From CAYPFY01 sp964410105 (GTDB lineage Bacteria > Bacteroidota > Ignavibacteria > UBA10030 > SZUA-254), in contig CAYPFY010000002.1 in assembly GCA_964410105.1 (NCBI GenBank), forward strand, positions 124,001-188,000: a stretch of 64,000 nucleotides of DNA, written 5' to 3'. The translations under genes and the position numbers were made by a program. A model generated the notes under the pieces. It made no database searches and was not told where the DNA came from. It saw only the letters and a list, made by a program, of their open reading frames with translations. Positions 44,253 through 52,426 of this stretch are shown one piece after another; the first letter of the stretch is position 1; the number at the start of each line of letters is the position of its first letter.

Positions 44253-45302
44253 TCACAGCTTCGAGAGCTCATTCTTGAGATAATCGATGACGCGCACAGG
44301 GGTGGGGTCCACGCCATTCAGGACAGCGAGATAAAAGCTCACCCAGTCGCCGAGGTATATCAGCGAAAACATCCTCGCCAGGAGAGATTTCCCCTCGCTC
44401 TGGAGATCGATCACGGACGAGGCATACTGGCTGGCGATATCTTTGGTGATATCCATCCGGATTTTCACACGCTTATGATCCCCCTTATCCCGCAGAAAAA
44501 CGACAGTCATATCCTGCATGATTCGCCGCAAAACCTTCCATCCGACCAGCTCATTGTGATTCATCTCAGGAAGCAGATTTCCGAAGCTCAGGGTTTTTGC
44601 GTTTTCGGCCAGTTGACCCCGCCATCGCAGATTGACGACATCGAAGTGATCGGCTGACGAATAGATAATAGGAAGTTTTGTATAGAGATGCTTCGCAGTT
44701 TCGAGAGCCGTATTCTGCGCATTGAGCGCCGAGTATTTTTGTGATTTTCGCTTCAGGAGAGAGATAGTTTCACGGATATCCTTTGTCTTCGGGGATATCA
44801 CCTTCATCGTCGCCAGGGCGGAGAGCATCGGGAAGAAAGAATACCCGAGAGCTGCGCGGGGGGGATATCCCTTCGGGACAAAAATGATCGGATGCCCGTA
44901 CTTCGTAGCGAGCCGGGCGGTTTCTCCATTGGAACTGATACAGAGAACCTTCGCCCCTCGTTTTGCGGCTTCCTGGTGAGCAGCGACAGTCTCCTCGGTA
45001 TCGCCGGAATAACTTGACACGATCACCAGCGTTCTTCGGTTGACGAAGGCGGGGAGGAAATAATGTCGGTTCACGACAAAGGGAACGGTCAGTTCATCGG
45101 CGAGGAAGGAGCGCAGGATATCCCCTCCGATAGCTGATCCGCCGAGTCCTGTCACCACAACCGAATCAATCCCGGAGGAAACCGAAGGATCGATCCGCGT
45201 TTCTTTTGTAATCGCGACGGCATCTGCGACCTGCGCCGGGAATTCGGCCAAAAGCTTCCGCAGGTTGGAGCGATCGTACATTTCGATGGTTTGGTTCGTC
45301 AT
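44253..45302 (-). CDS. Bifunctional phosphoglucose/phosphomannose isomerase
   Basis: 349 residues with two SIS domains. VTGLGGSAIGGDILRSF is the first sugar-phosphate site, SSYSGDTEET the phosphate loop and GNLLPEMNHNELVGW the active-site Glu/His segment typical of the archaeal-type PGI/PMI family. It interconverts fructose 6-phosphate with glucose 6-phosphate and mannose 6-phosphate. ATG 45302 was chosen; GTG 45308, two codons upstream, is also possible. It lies ten bases after ptsI. Confidence 0.92.
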   Translation of the reverse strand: MTNQTIEMYDRSNLRKLLAEFPAQVADAVAITKETRIDPSVSSGIDSVVVTGLGGSAIGGDILRSFLADELTVPFVVNRHYFLPAFVNRRTLVIVSSYSGDTEETVAAHQEAAKRGAKVLCISSNGETARLATKYGHPIIFVPKGYPPRAALGYSFFPMLSALATMKVISPKTKDIRETISLLKRKSQKYSALNAQNTALETAKHLYTKLPIIYSSADHFDVVNLRWRGQLAENAKTLSFGNLLPEMNHNELVGWKVLRRIMQDMTVVFLRDKGDHKRVKIRMDITKDIASQYASSVIDLQSEGKSLLARMFSLIYLGDWVSFYLAVLNGVDPTPVRVIDYLKNELSKL

Positions 45303-45311
45303 AATCACTCG

Positions 45312-47081
45312 TCAATGATTATACTCAATGGGGATGTCGGGGAAAAACTTCTTGAACGATTTTTTCAAAAAAGCCTCAATGTCATCGGCGGATGACATCG
45401 CGAGCGACCTGCGGGCGATATCCCGCATATGGGAGTACCTCATCGTGCGGATTATCTTCTTGATCTCGGGGAGGATGGCCGGTACGACGCTCAGCTCATC
45501 GAGCCCGAGGCCGATCAGAAGGGCTGTGGCGAGCGGATTCCCTGCCAATTCGCCACAGATCCCGACCCACACACCTTCCCTATGGCCGGCGGTGATGACG
45601 TGCTGAAGCGTTTGCAGCACGCTCGGTTCAAACTCACGATACAGCGGGGACACAAGGCTGTTTCCGCGATCGACGGCGAGCAGATACTGAGTGAGATCAT
45701 TGGAGCCAATGCTGAGAAAATCCACCTCGGATGCAATCTGTCGCGCTGCGAGCGCGGCCGCGGGCACTTCGATCATCACTCCGATCTGAATCCGGTCGTC
45801 GAATTTCACACGGAGCGCTCGCAACTCCGCCTTTGCCTTTCGCACAAATTCCTTCGCCTTGTGCACTTCCCCGATCGATGTGATCATCGGAAACATCAGC
45901 GCCAGATTCTTCCTCGTGCTGGCGCGCAGGATAGCTCGTAGCTGGCTCATGAACAAAAGCGGGCGATCGAAGCACACCCTCACACCTCTCCATCCGAGGA
46001 AAGGATTTGCCTCCTCGGCCATATCGGGTGCAATCTTATCCCCCCCGATGTCGAAAGTCCTCATGATCACGCGGTTCGGGAAAATGCGGTCCGCTACCCG
46101 TTTGTACTCCTGATACTGTTCCTCCTCGGAAGGAAAATCATCCCGTCCGATGAGCAGACTCTCCGTCCTATAGAGACCGACGCCCTGGGAGCCCTGTATG
46201 ACCACATATTCAAGCTCTTCAGGAAGTTCGATATTGGCAGACAGCTCGACCCGATGGCCATCGGAGGTTTTGGCTGGAAGGTCCTTGAGATGGGCCAGCT
46301 GGGATTCAAAAGCCTGAAGCCTCTCACGTTTTTGCTGAAAGGAGGCTATCTCTTCCTCCCTCGGATGGATGACGAGTGTTCCGCTATACCCGTCGACGAT
46401 GAGCAGATCTCCTGTCTCCACCTCCCGCGTCACGTCGCCAAGACCGACGATGGCGGGAATTTTCAGGGAGCGGGAAAAAAGGGCTGCGTGAGACGTGATA
46501 CCTCCAAGATCCGTCGCGTAGGCGAGCACATGGTTACGGCTAAGGATCATTGTATCGGCCGGGGTTAACGTATGGGCGACGACGATTACCGAGCCCTCGA
46601 GTTTCGAGATAAGCTTTTCTTGCTGAAGATTACGGATGATGCGGTTCTTCAGATCATCCATATCATGGGCCCGTTCGTGCATATACTCCGAGTGGGCGGC
46701 GAGCATCAGATTCTCGTACTTGCCGATCTCGTCGTTCACGATGAACTCAGCATTCTTCTTTTCGCGCAGGATCCGAGTCTTCATCGAGTTTATGAGAATC
46801 TTATCCTCCAGCACCATGATCTGGGCCTCAAAGATCCTCGCCTTGGCATCGCCGACCTTTTCCTGCGCGAAGACGAGAATCTTGCTCAGCTCCTTGGCGG
46901 ACTTTTCCATCGCGCGCGTAAGTCTGTCGACCTCGTGAGGAACTTCATCCTCGTTAAGCGCGCGGACATCCACATGCGGGTTCTCCTTCGTGAAGAGATA
47001 AGCCGAGCCGACGGCGATGCCGGGGGATGCCGGGATTCCCTTGAGAAATGTCTCCTTCTTTACTGATTCATCGGCGCGCAT
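45312..47081 (-). CDS. ptsI: PTS enzyme I (PEP-protein phosphotransferase)
   Basis: 589 residues, full length. The phosphorylated His198 lies in DLGGITSHAALFSR. The PEP-binding barrel has GVGLYRTESLLIGR, MRTFDIGGDK and FLSIGSNDLTQYLLAVDRGN with the catalytic Cys in GICGELAG. It passes phosphate from PEP to HPr. The ptsH gene is directly upstream, three bases away. No enzyme II gene is in the window, so it may serve regulation rather than sugar uptake. Confidence 0.97.
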   Translation of the reverse strand: MRADESVKKETFLKGIPASPGIAVGSAYLFTKENPHVDVRALNEDEVPHEVDRLTRAMEKSAKELSKILVFAQEKVGDAKARIFEAQIMVLEDKILINSMKTRILREKKNAEFIVNDEIGKYENLMLAAHSEYMHERAHDMDDLKNRIIRNLQQEKLISKLEGSVIVVAHTLTPADTMILSRNHVLAYATDLGGITSHAALFSRSLKIPAIVGLGDVTREVETGDLLIVDGYSGTLVIHPREEEIASFQQKRERLQAFESQLAHLKDLPAKTSDGHRVELSANIELPEELEYVVIQGSQGVGLYRTESLLIGRDDFPSEEEQYQEYKRVADRIFPNRVIMRTFDIGGDKIAPDMAEEANPFLGWRGVRVCFDRPLLFMSQLRAILRASTRKNLALMFPMITSIGEVHKAKEFVRKAKAELRALRVKFDDRIQIGVMIEVPAAALAARQIASEVDFLSIGSNDLTQYLLAVDRGNSLVSPLYREFEPSVLQTLQHVITAGHREGVWVGICGELAGNPLATALLIGLGLDELSVVPAILPEIKKIIRTMRYSHMRDIARRSLAMSSADDIEAFLKKSFKKFFPDIPIEYNH

Positions 47082-47084
47082 AGA

Positions 47085-47348
47085 TCACTCATCGAAGCCG
47101 CGTTCAAACAGATCCACGACGGCCGCGCACGCTTCTGTCTCGTCAGCTCCATCAAACCGGAGAAGGAGTCTCGCCCCCTGTTCTGCCGCGAGGGTCATGA
47201 CCCCGATGATACTCTTTCCGTTGATCTCCATTCCATCCTTATAAATGAAAAAGTCGGACTTGAACTGCGATGCGACCTTGACCAGCGTTGCGGCGGGACG
47301 GGTGTGAATACCTGCGCGGTTCTTGATTATCACTTCCCTCTCGACCAT
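47085..47348 (-). CDS. ptsH: Phosphocarrier protein HPr
   Basis: 87 residues. His15 in NRAGIHTRPAA is the site phosphorylated by enzyme I, and Ser46 in NGKSIIGVM the site used by HPr kinase in organisms that have one. It lies between the polyprenyl synthase gene and ptsI with gaps of three to four bases, so all are co-transcribed. Confidence 0.97.
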   Translation of the reverse strand: MVEREVIIKNRAGIHTRPAATLVKVASQFKSDFFIYKDGMEINGKSIIGVMTLAAEQGARLLLRFDGADETEACAAVVDLFERGFDE

Positions 47349-47352
47349 GCTA

Positions 47353-48333
47353 TTACGATTGTCTCTCGACCAGCCCTATCGCGAGAGATGCGAGGGCATC
47401 TTTCGCACGGGCATCCGGGAGGGGGAAGAGGCTCTCGCGTGCCTTTCGAGAATGAAACATGACAGCCCGCTGGGCAGCGCCGAGCGCGCCGGACCGGCGA
47501 TAAATGGAACTGACCCGGTCGATATATTTCTGCCCATTGGAGGGAGTGAGGGACCGGAGAAACTCCCGGTCACGCCCCCGGGTGAACTCAATCGCCTTCA
47601 GAAGAAGAAACGTTTTTTTTGCCCGGGCGATATCGCCCCCCAGATTTTTCCCGAACCGTGCCCGTGAGCCGGACACATCGAGCAGGTCATCCTGAATCTG
47701 GAACGCGGTTCCGAGATGGAACCCGAAGGATCGCAGAGCGCGTATCTGAGGCTTCGAGCCCTCGCCGATGAGTCCACCTATTTCGGTCGCGGCGGCAATG
47801 ATCCGGGCAGTCTTCTTACCGATCATCATGAGATAGTCGGTGAGCCGGACATCCGAGCGTGACTCAAACTCCTTATCAAGCCCCTGACCCTCGCACACCT
47901 GGATAAACGCGTCGGTAAAAACCCGCAAAATGGCATGCATCCTCGGCGTCTTCGATTTCAGGAGAGATTTATAGGCGAAGGCCACAAGCTCGTCCCCGGC
48001 CAGGATAGCAACGTTCTGATCCCATTTCAGATGCACCGTAGGACGATTCCGCCGGACCTCGGCGTCATCCATGACGTCATCGTGGACGAGAGTGAAATTG
48101 TGCAGAATCTCCATTGCCGCGGCCGCGTGCAGAGCCTTGCGCCCGCTGCCCCCGACCGCCTCGCATGCCAGCAGAACGAGAACTCCCCGGAGCCTCTTCC
48201 CTCCGGAGGAAAGGACATAGCGCACCGGGCTGTAGAGGATCCTTGGCTGACGGCCGTTGACGAGGCGAGAAAGGTAGGTTTCAATCTTATTCTTCTCGCG
48301 CTGATAGATGGAGTGATCGCTGAGTGAGTGCAA
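47353..48333 (-). CDS. Polyprenyl diphosphate synthase
   Basis: 326 residues, trans-isoprenyl synthase family. The first Asp-rich motif is DDVMDD at 85-90 and the second DDLLD at 215-219, with GGKRLRG at 44-50. It chains isopentenyl units for quinones or the undecaprenyl carrier; the chain length cannot be read from sequence alone. The start is TTG 48333, the only candidate before the fold, and it has no clear ribosome binding site. It heads the unit with ptsH, ptsI and the sugar isomerase. Confidence 0.92.
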   Translation of the reverse strand: MHSLSDHSIYQREKNKIETYLSRLVNGRQPRILYSPVRYVLSSGGKRLRGVLVLLACEAVGGSGRKALHAAAAMEILHNFTLVHDDVMDDAEVRRNRPTVHLKWDQNVAILAGDELVAFAYKSLLKSKTPRMHAILRVFTDAFIQVCEGQGLDKEFESRSDVRLTDYLMMIGKKTARIIAAATEIGGLIGEGSKPQIRALRSFGFHLGTAFQIQDDLLDVSGSRARFGKNLGGDIARAKKTFLLLKAIEFTRGRDREFLRSLTPSNGQKYIDRVSSIYRRSGALGAAQRAVMFHSRKARESLFPLPDARAKDALASLAIGLVERQS

Positions 48334-48431
48334 ACGATTTTCAGAAAAACGTTTGACGTAAGGTGAAGGGAAAGAATCAGTTTGGATGATGAATGATAAG
48401 AAAAGGGGTTCTGAGAAGCAAGGTAATGAAA

Positions 48432-48461
48432 TTGCGGTTTGCGGGGAATTTTTGCTATCTT
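48432..48461 (+). promoter_or_regulatory. Possible promoter TTGCGG-18-TATCTT
   Basis: TTGCGG (48432-48437), an 18-base spacer and TATCTT (48456-48461) lie about 40 bases before GTG 48501. The -10 matches the TAYCTT form found at other promoters in the window; the -35 is weak. Confidence 0.4.
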
Positions 48462-48500
48462 ACGGCCCACACAAATTCTGCTAGACAATCCCGAGGCGAC

Positions 48501-50174
48501 GTGGTAACGATCCGCTCTCTCCCCATCATCCCGTTTGCACTCTTCGCGGCACTGGCGAATCCCTCCTGCACACGGCAGCAAAGGCCGGAGACATCCTCGG
48601 AAGCCGTCGTCAGATCGAAGAATGATCTTGTCATATTCCTGGACTCCTTGGAGCGCAGATACGAGCAAGCGTGCATCGGTGTGGGACTCGCCAACTGGAG
48701 CGTCTATTCCGGAGAAGGCGGATACGATCTAGACCGTGCCAAGGAGGAAATGGCGAAAATTTTTTCCGACTCAACGGCTCGGGCCATCGTCCAGGAGTGG
48801 AGAAACAGGTCTAATTCCCTTGCAGACAAAGAGTTGGCGCGGCGGCTCGAACTCTGGCGACGGGCCTTTACGGGGGGAAGCATCTACTCTGACCTCGAGA
48901 TAGCCCGGCTGGAAGACACGCTGCAGAAAAAAATTACCAAATTCATGTTCACCTACCAGGGATCGTCGATGACCCGTGCGGCCATCACCGAACAACTCCG
49001 GCAGGAGAGAAGGGACGAGAAACGCCACACCCTTTGGGCGGCGGCCTCCCAGCTCTCTGAAGCAGCTGCGAGCGACCTCAGGTCTCTCGTTGCGCTCCGG
49101 AACCAAAAAGCGAGGCTGGCCGGTTTTCCAAATTACTATTCCCTGACGTTGCACCTCAATGCGATTGATGAGGAATGGCTGTTAAAAACCATCGATCTCC
49201 TCGAAAAAGAGACGCGGGCAAAGCTGGAGGATTTTATCTTGTCTTCCAGGAAAAAGTATCGTCTGAAAGAGCTCGGGCCGTGGGATTTTGACTTTGCGCT
49301 CCGCGAAACGGCTCTGCTGCCCGACAAGTTTTTTCCTCGCGACTCCGTCTTCGACATCCTCCATCGATTTCAAAGAGGCCTGGGATTCAGGACCGATTCC
49401 CTTCCGATAAGGGAGTCGGTGAAGGACATTCCGTATGGAGGCTTAAATCTGGCGATCCGGATTCCGGATGATACCCGATTCATGGTCAATCCCGCAAGCG
49501 GTCAAAGATTTTATCAGGTCGCCTTCCACGAATACGGCCATGCCCTGAAGGCCGTCTTCACAAACGTCGGTTTTCCGATTCTGAAGGGATACGAGTGGAT
49601 ACCGGGCGCGCAATGTTCGGCCTATGAGGAGGGCGTGGCGGACATGCAGTCGGAATTCACGGAAGACTCCGTGTGGCTCGACACGTTCACCGGGGCGAGG
49701 CCCAGGCTTATTAGCAAGTACCTCCGGACCCGCGCGCTACCGGACATTTACCGGCTGCGGCGAACGATGAAGGATTTTTTCGTCGAATACGAGTTGTACA
49801 AAAACCCCTCGGGGGACATGGCGGCGGTTGAGCGGGCCATGTACAAGAGGTTCCTGCTCGTCGATATTGACTCCGCGGAAGCCCCGCAATTCGCTTCATC
49901 GATCTGGTACACATCCTACCCGTGTTACTTTCAGAATTACATCATGGCCCGGATGATCGCGACGCAACTCCAGGAGGCGTTGACAGGAAAATTCGGACCT
50001 GAGAGAATGAGCAGCCCTGCCGTGTCGCAGTGGATCATCTCCCATCTCTATGCCCAGGGAGAGAAGCAGGAGTGGCCTGAAAGAATCCGGAACGCCACGG
50101 GCAAGGGACTTGAGCCGGGAGCGCTTCTCAGAAAACTCGGGATTGACCAGTCGCACCTGATCACCGAGAAGTGA
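48501..50174 (+). CDS. M2/M3-type zinc metallopeptidase, probable lipoprotein
   Basis: 557 residues from GTG 48501, preceded by GAGG. This start yields a hydrophobic signal ending in a Cys at residue 23 (AALANPSC), a plausible though not perfect lipobox. The frame is open upstream to 48393 but that part lacks signal-like features. HEYGH at 343-347 and YEEGVADMQSEF about 35 residues later form a gluzincin site, embedded in a long helical protein as in the M2 (angiotensin-converting) and M3 (oligopeptidase) families. It likely trims peptides in the periplasm. The next gene lies 34 bases downstream. Confidence 0.85.
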   Translation: MVTIRSLPIIPFALFAALANPSCTRQQRPETSSEAVVRSKNDLVIFLDSLERRYEQACIGVGLANWSVYSGEGGYDLDRAKEEMAKIFSDSTARAIVQEWRNRSNSLADKELARRLELWRRAFTGGSIYSDLEIARLEDTLQKKITKFMFTYQGSSMTRAAITEQLRQERRDEKRHTLWAAASQLSEAAASDLRSLVALRNQKARLAGFPNYYSLTLHLNAIDEEWLLKTIDLLEKETRAKLEDFILSSRKKYRLKELGPWDFDFALRETALLPDKFFPRDSVFDILHRFQRGLGFRTDSLPIRESVKDIPYGGLNLAIRIPDDTRFMVNPASGQRFYQVAFHEYGHALKAVFTNVGFPILKGYEWIPGAQCSAYEEGVADMQSEFTEDSVWLDTFTGARPRLISKYLRTRALPDIYRLRRTMKDFFVEYELYKNPSGDMAAVERAMYKRFLLVDIDSAEAPQFASSIWYTSYPCYFQNYIMARMIATQLQEALTGKFGPERMSSPAVSQWIISHLYAQGEKQEWPERIRNATGKGLEPGALLRKLGIDQSHLITEK

Positions 50175-50208
50175 TCGGGCACGATCGGCTGCAGAACCGG
50201 AACACTTC

Positions 50209-51144
50209 ATGACCATTCAGAACATGAGAAACATCTTCCTGGCGGCTCTTATTGGAACGGCGGGGGCGAGCGGGCTCGGGCAGGAAAGAAGCATCCTGAG
50301 CTTTTATCCGACCGCGGACTCCATCGTCGCATACCCATCGCCCATCGGCCGGTACGAAATCAAATGCTGGAAAAAGATATCCTCCAACTACGTCACCTTC
50401 ATTGGAAAGAAGGGCGAGAAACGGGTTCTGATCGCAGCCGTCACCACAAGGCGATTGAAGAACCTCAGGAGCGATATTTCGCTCACCGTGCAATTTCACG
50501 GCCCGAGACCATATTTTGGAGACATCACGACATGGGGATACATTTTCGACCGAAATGGAGACGGGTTAATCGACTACATGGCGCTCGTTGCGGGCGCGGC
50601 GGCGGTGGAGGATGAGAAAATTCCCGAAGATTTTCCGGGATTTCAGCAGGCCATGAGCAAGCAACAATTTGAGCTCTACATAAGCCATACGCGGATCGTC
50701 TTCAATCACTGGGCGGACGACGACTACGACGGAAGAATCGATGCGGCTGTGCAGTACGACATGAACCCGTTCAGAAGCTGGGTCCGGCGATATCTTCTCA
50801 TCCGGTGTACAAAATTCGACGACCGGTTTGACGATGTCCGAGCGTTCAGGGGAAAGATATCCACCGCAACTGCATCGGCCAATTTCACGCCTGAGGAAGT
50901 GCCATACTACCCTATGGGAGAATCTCAGGGCAAGTTCACAACGAAGCTTTTTGCAGAAAACAGCAACATCATGGCCCTGATAAACCGAGCGGCCCGATCC
51001 TGCGGGCTCGGGGCTGCTAACTTCACTTCACGCCTTTCGCTCCCGCTACAGAATGATAATCCTCCTGAGGAGCCACGTCCTCTGGGGGAGATGCAGCACC
51101 GCCAGCGGATCACCCTCACCCGGATTTCGTCATCATCTCTATAA
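50209..51144 (+). CDS. Unrecognised secreted protein with Asp-rich calcium-type loops
   Basis: 311 residues with a signal peptide (NIFLAALIGTAGASGLGQ). I do not recognise the family. Two loops resemble calcium-binding dockerin/EF-hand loops: FDRNGDGLIDY at ~113-123 and ADDDYDGRIDAA at ~169-180. The C-terminus is Pro/Arg/Ser-rich. The 3' end overlaps the convergent sixA gene by 29 bases, so the last ten codons are read on both strands. It lies 34 bases after the zinc peptidase gene and is probably co-transcribed. Confidence 0.7.
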   Translation: MTIQNMRNIFLAALIGTAGASGLGQERSILSFYPTADSIVAYPSPIGRYEIKCWKKISSNYVTFIGKKGEKRVLIAAVTTRRLKNLRSDISLTVQFHGPRPYFGDITTWGYIFDRNGDGLIDYMALVAGAAAVEDEKIPEDFPGFQQAMSKQQFELYISHTRIVFNHWADDDYDGRIDAAVQYDMNPFRSWVRRYLLIRCTKFDDRFDDVRAFRGKISTATASANFTPEEVPYYPMGESQGKFTTKLFAENSNIMALINRAARSCGLGAANFTSRLSLPLQNDNPPEEPRPLGEMQHRQRITLTRISSSSL

Positions 51145-51607
51145 TATCAGGGGGGAGAATCCATTCGAGCACACCTGTGCCCGGCCCGACGGGTTGGGAT
51201 ACATCTATCTTCGCGAGGCTGCCTTTCCGGACGCTCACTGACGCCGCTCGGGAACTCGAAATCAGCAGGGAAACAAGCGCGCTGAGGTGGGGTTCGTGCC
51301 CGACGCACAGCACAGTCTGTGCAGGGTGACTATTGAGATCCTTGAAAAGGTTCCGATGATCGGAGGTGGGGGTGAGATGCTCGGTCACAATCATTTCAGC
51401 GGAACTGGCTGATTCGTGAGCCAGAAGGGCGGTCTGTCTCGCGCGGAGCAGCGGACTGCAGAAAATCAGATTCAGATCCCCAGCCCTCAGGCGAAGAAGT
51501 CTGCCGGCGAGCCGTGCCTGGCGTTCACCGGCCTGAGACAGAGGCCGGCTGGCATCATCCGGAGAATCAGCAAGGCTGTCGCCATGGCGGAGAAGATAGA
51601 GTTTCAT
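51116..51607 (-). CDS. sixA: Phosphohistidine phosphatase SixA-like
   Basis: 163 residues from ATG 51607. The catalytic LLRHGDS has His8, followed by SRPLSQAGERQAR, FCSPLLRARQTA and LCVGHEPHLSAL, as in SixA of the histidine phosphatase superfamily. Its likely substrates are phosphorylated histidines in signalling proteins; a connection with the PTS genes 4 kb away is possible but only inferred. The 3' end overlaps the convergent secreted-protein gene. Confidence 0.88.
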   Translation of the reverse strand: MKLYLLRHGDSLADSPDDASRPLSQAGERQARLAGRLLRLRAGDLNLIFCSPLLRARQTALLAHESASSAEMIVTEHLTPTSDHRNLFKDLNSHPAQTVLCVGHEPHLSALVSLLISSSRAASVSVRKGSLAKIDVSQPVGPGTGVLEWILPPDIIEMMTKSG

Positions 51608-51666
51608 CAAAACATTTCATGACATGATCGGTCCGATTACCCCTGGGGAAACTCGGACACATCCGG

Positions 51667-52329
51667 TCAAAACCGCAGGCGGACGCCGGCAGTGATGGGA
51701 AAAAACTGGCGTGTCACCTCGAACACCCCGAGGACCGACCTGCCCTGGATGAAGAGGGCATACTGTTCCAGCACTGGAATTTCGCATCCGATGCCGAACG
51801 ACCACGCGAAGGCTGACTCGCCGTTTGCCTGAACGCTATAGGAGCTATTTCCGGCGATCGCGATACTGTCTCTGGAATAATGAGCGAAGCCGGCTGAAAT
51901 GAGGAAATACGGAGCGACAGATTTTTTCGACGGAGAAAAGCTTCCCTTAAAATTTGCGAGCACAGCCAGGATTTTTGTCGAGCCGCGAGCGATGATAGAG
52001 CCATCGGTAATTTCCGAAGAATTTTCCGGCGGGTATTGCCGGAGAAGCCGCGAGCGGTATCCTGATTCGTCGAACGGGAAGCGTGAAAACTGTATCGAAG
52101 CGAAGACAGCACCATACCCGATGTCGCCCGGAGAGAAGGAGTATCCGTAGCCGACCTCTGCATTGAAACCCCTCTTCCAGATTTCTTTGAATTCCTCCGG
52201 AAGGTAGGGATACGAATAACCTGCTCCGAGAAAAATTTCCCGCTCCGATGTTGTCGACGAATCGGACTGGGCCAGAAGGGGCTGTGATATGGAAAGACAG
52301 AATACGGCAAAGTACGCCACAATCTTCAT
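51667..52329 (-). CDS. Small outer membrane beta-barrel protein
   Basis: 220 residues. A signal peptide (YFAVFCLSISQPLLAQ) precedes alternating aromatic/polar strands and a C-terminal Phe (GVRLRF), a standard outer-membrane sorting end. It is similar in size to eight-stranded OmpA/OmpX-like porin-fold proteins. AAGGAAA lies about seven bases before the ATG. Function is unknown. Confidence 0.8.
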   Translation of the reverse strand: MKIVAYFAVFCLSISQPLLAQSDSSTTSEREIFLGAGYSYPYLPEEFKEIWKRGFNAEVGYGYSFSPGDIGYGAVFASIQFSRFPFDESGYRSRLLRQYPPENSSEITDGSIIARGSTKILAVLANFKGSFSPSKKSVAPYFLISAGFAHYSRDSIAIAGNSSYSVQANGESAFAWSFGIGCEIPVLEQYALFIQGRSVLGVFEVTRQFFPITAGVRLRF

Positions 52330-52426
52330 GAAAATTTCCTTCGGGTTAGTGACAGACGGATGCCCTGACAGAGCGCGAGATCGATAGGTCAGAGCAGCAA
52401 GAGTATACGAAGAATTCGATGCTTTT

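Noticed and set aside
48393..48500. Upstream start for the M2/M3-type peptidase
   Set aside because: This segment contains the likely promoter and gives no signal peptide at the N-terminus.
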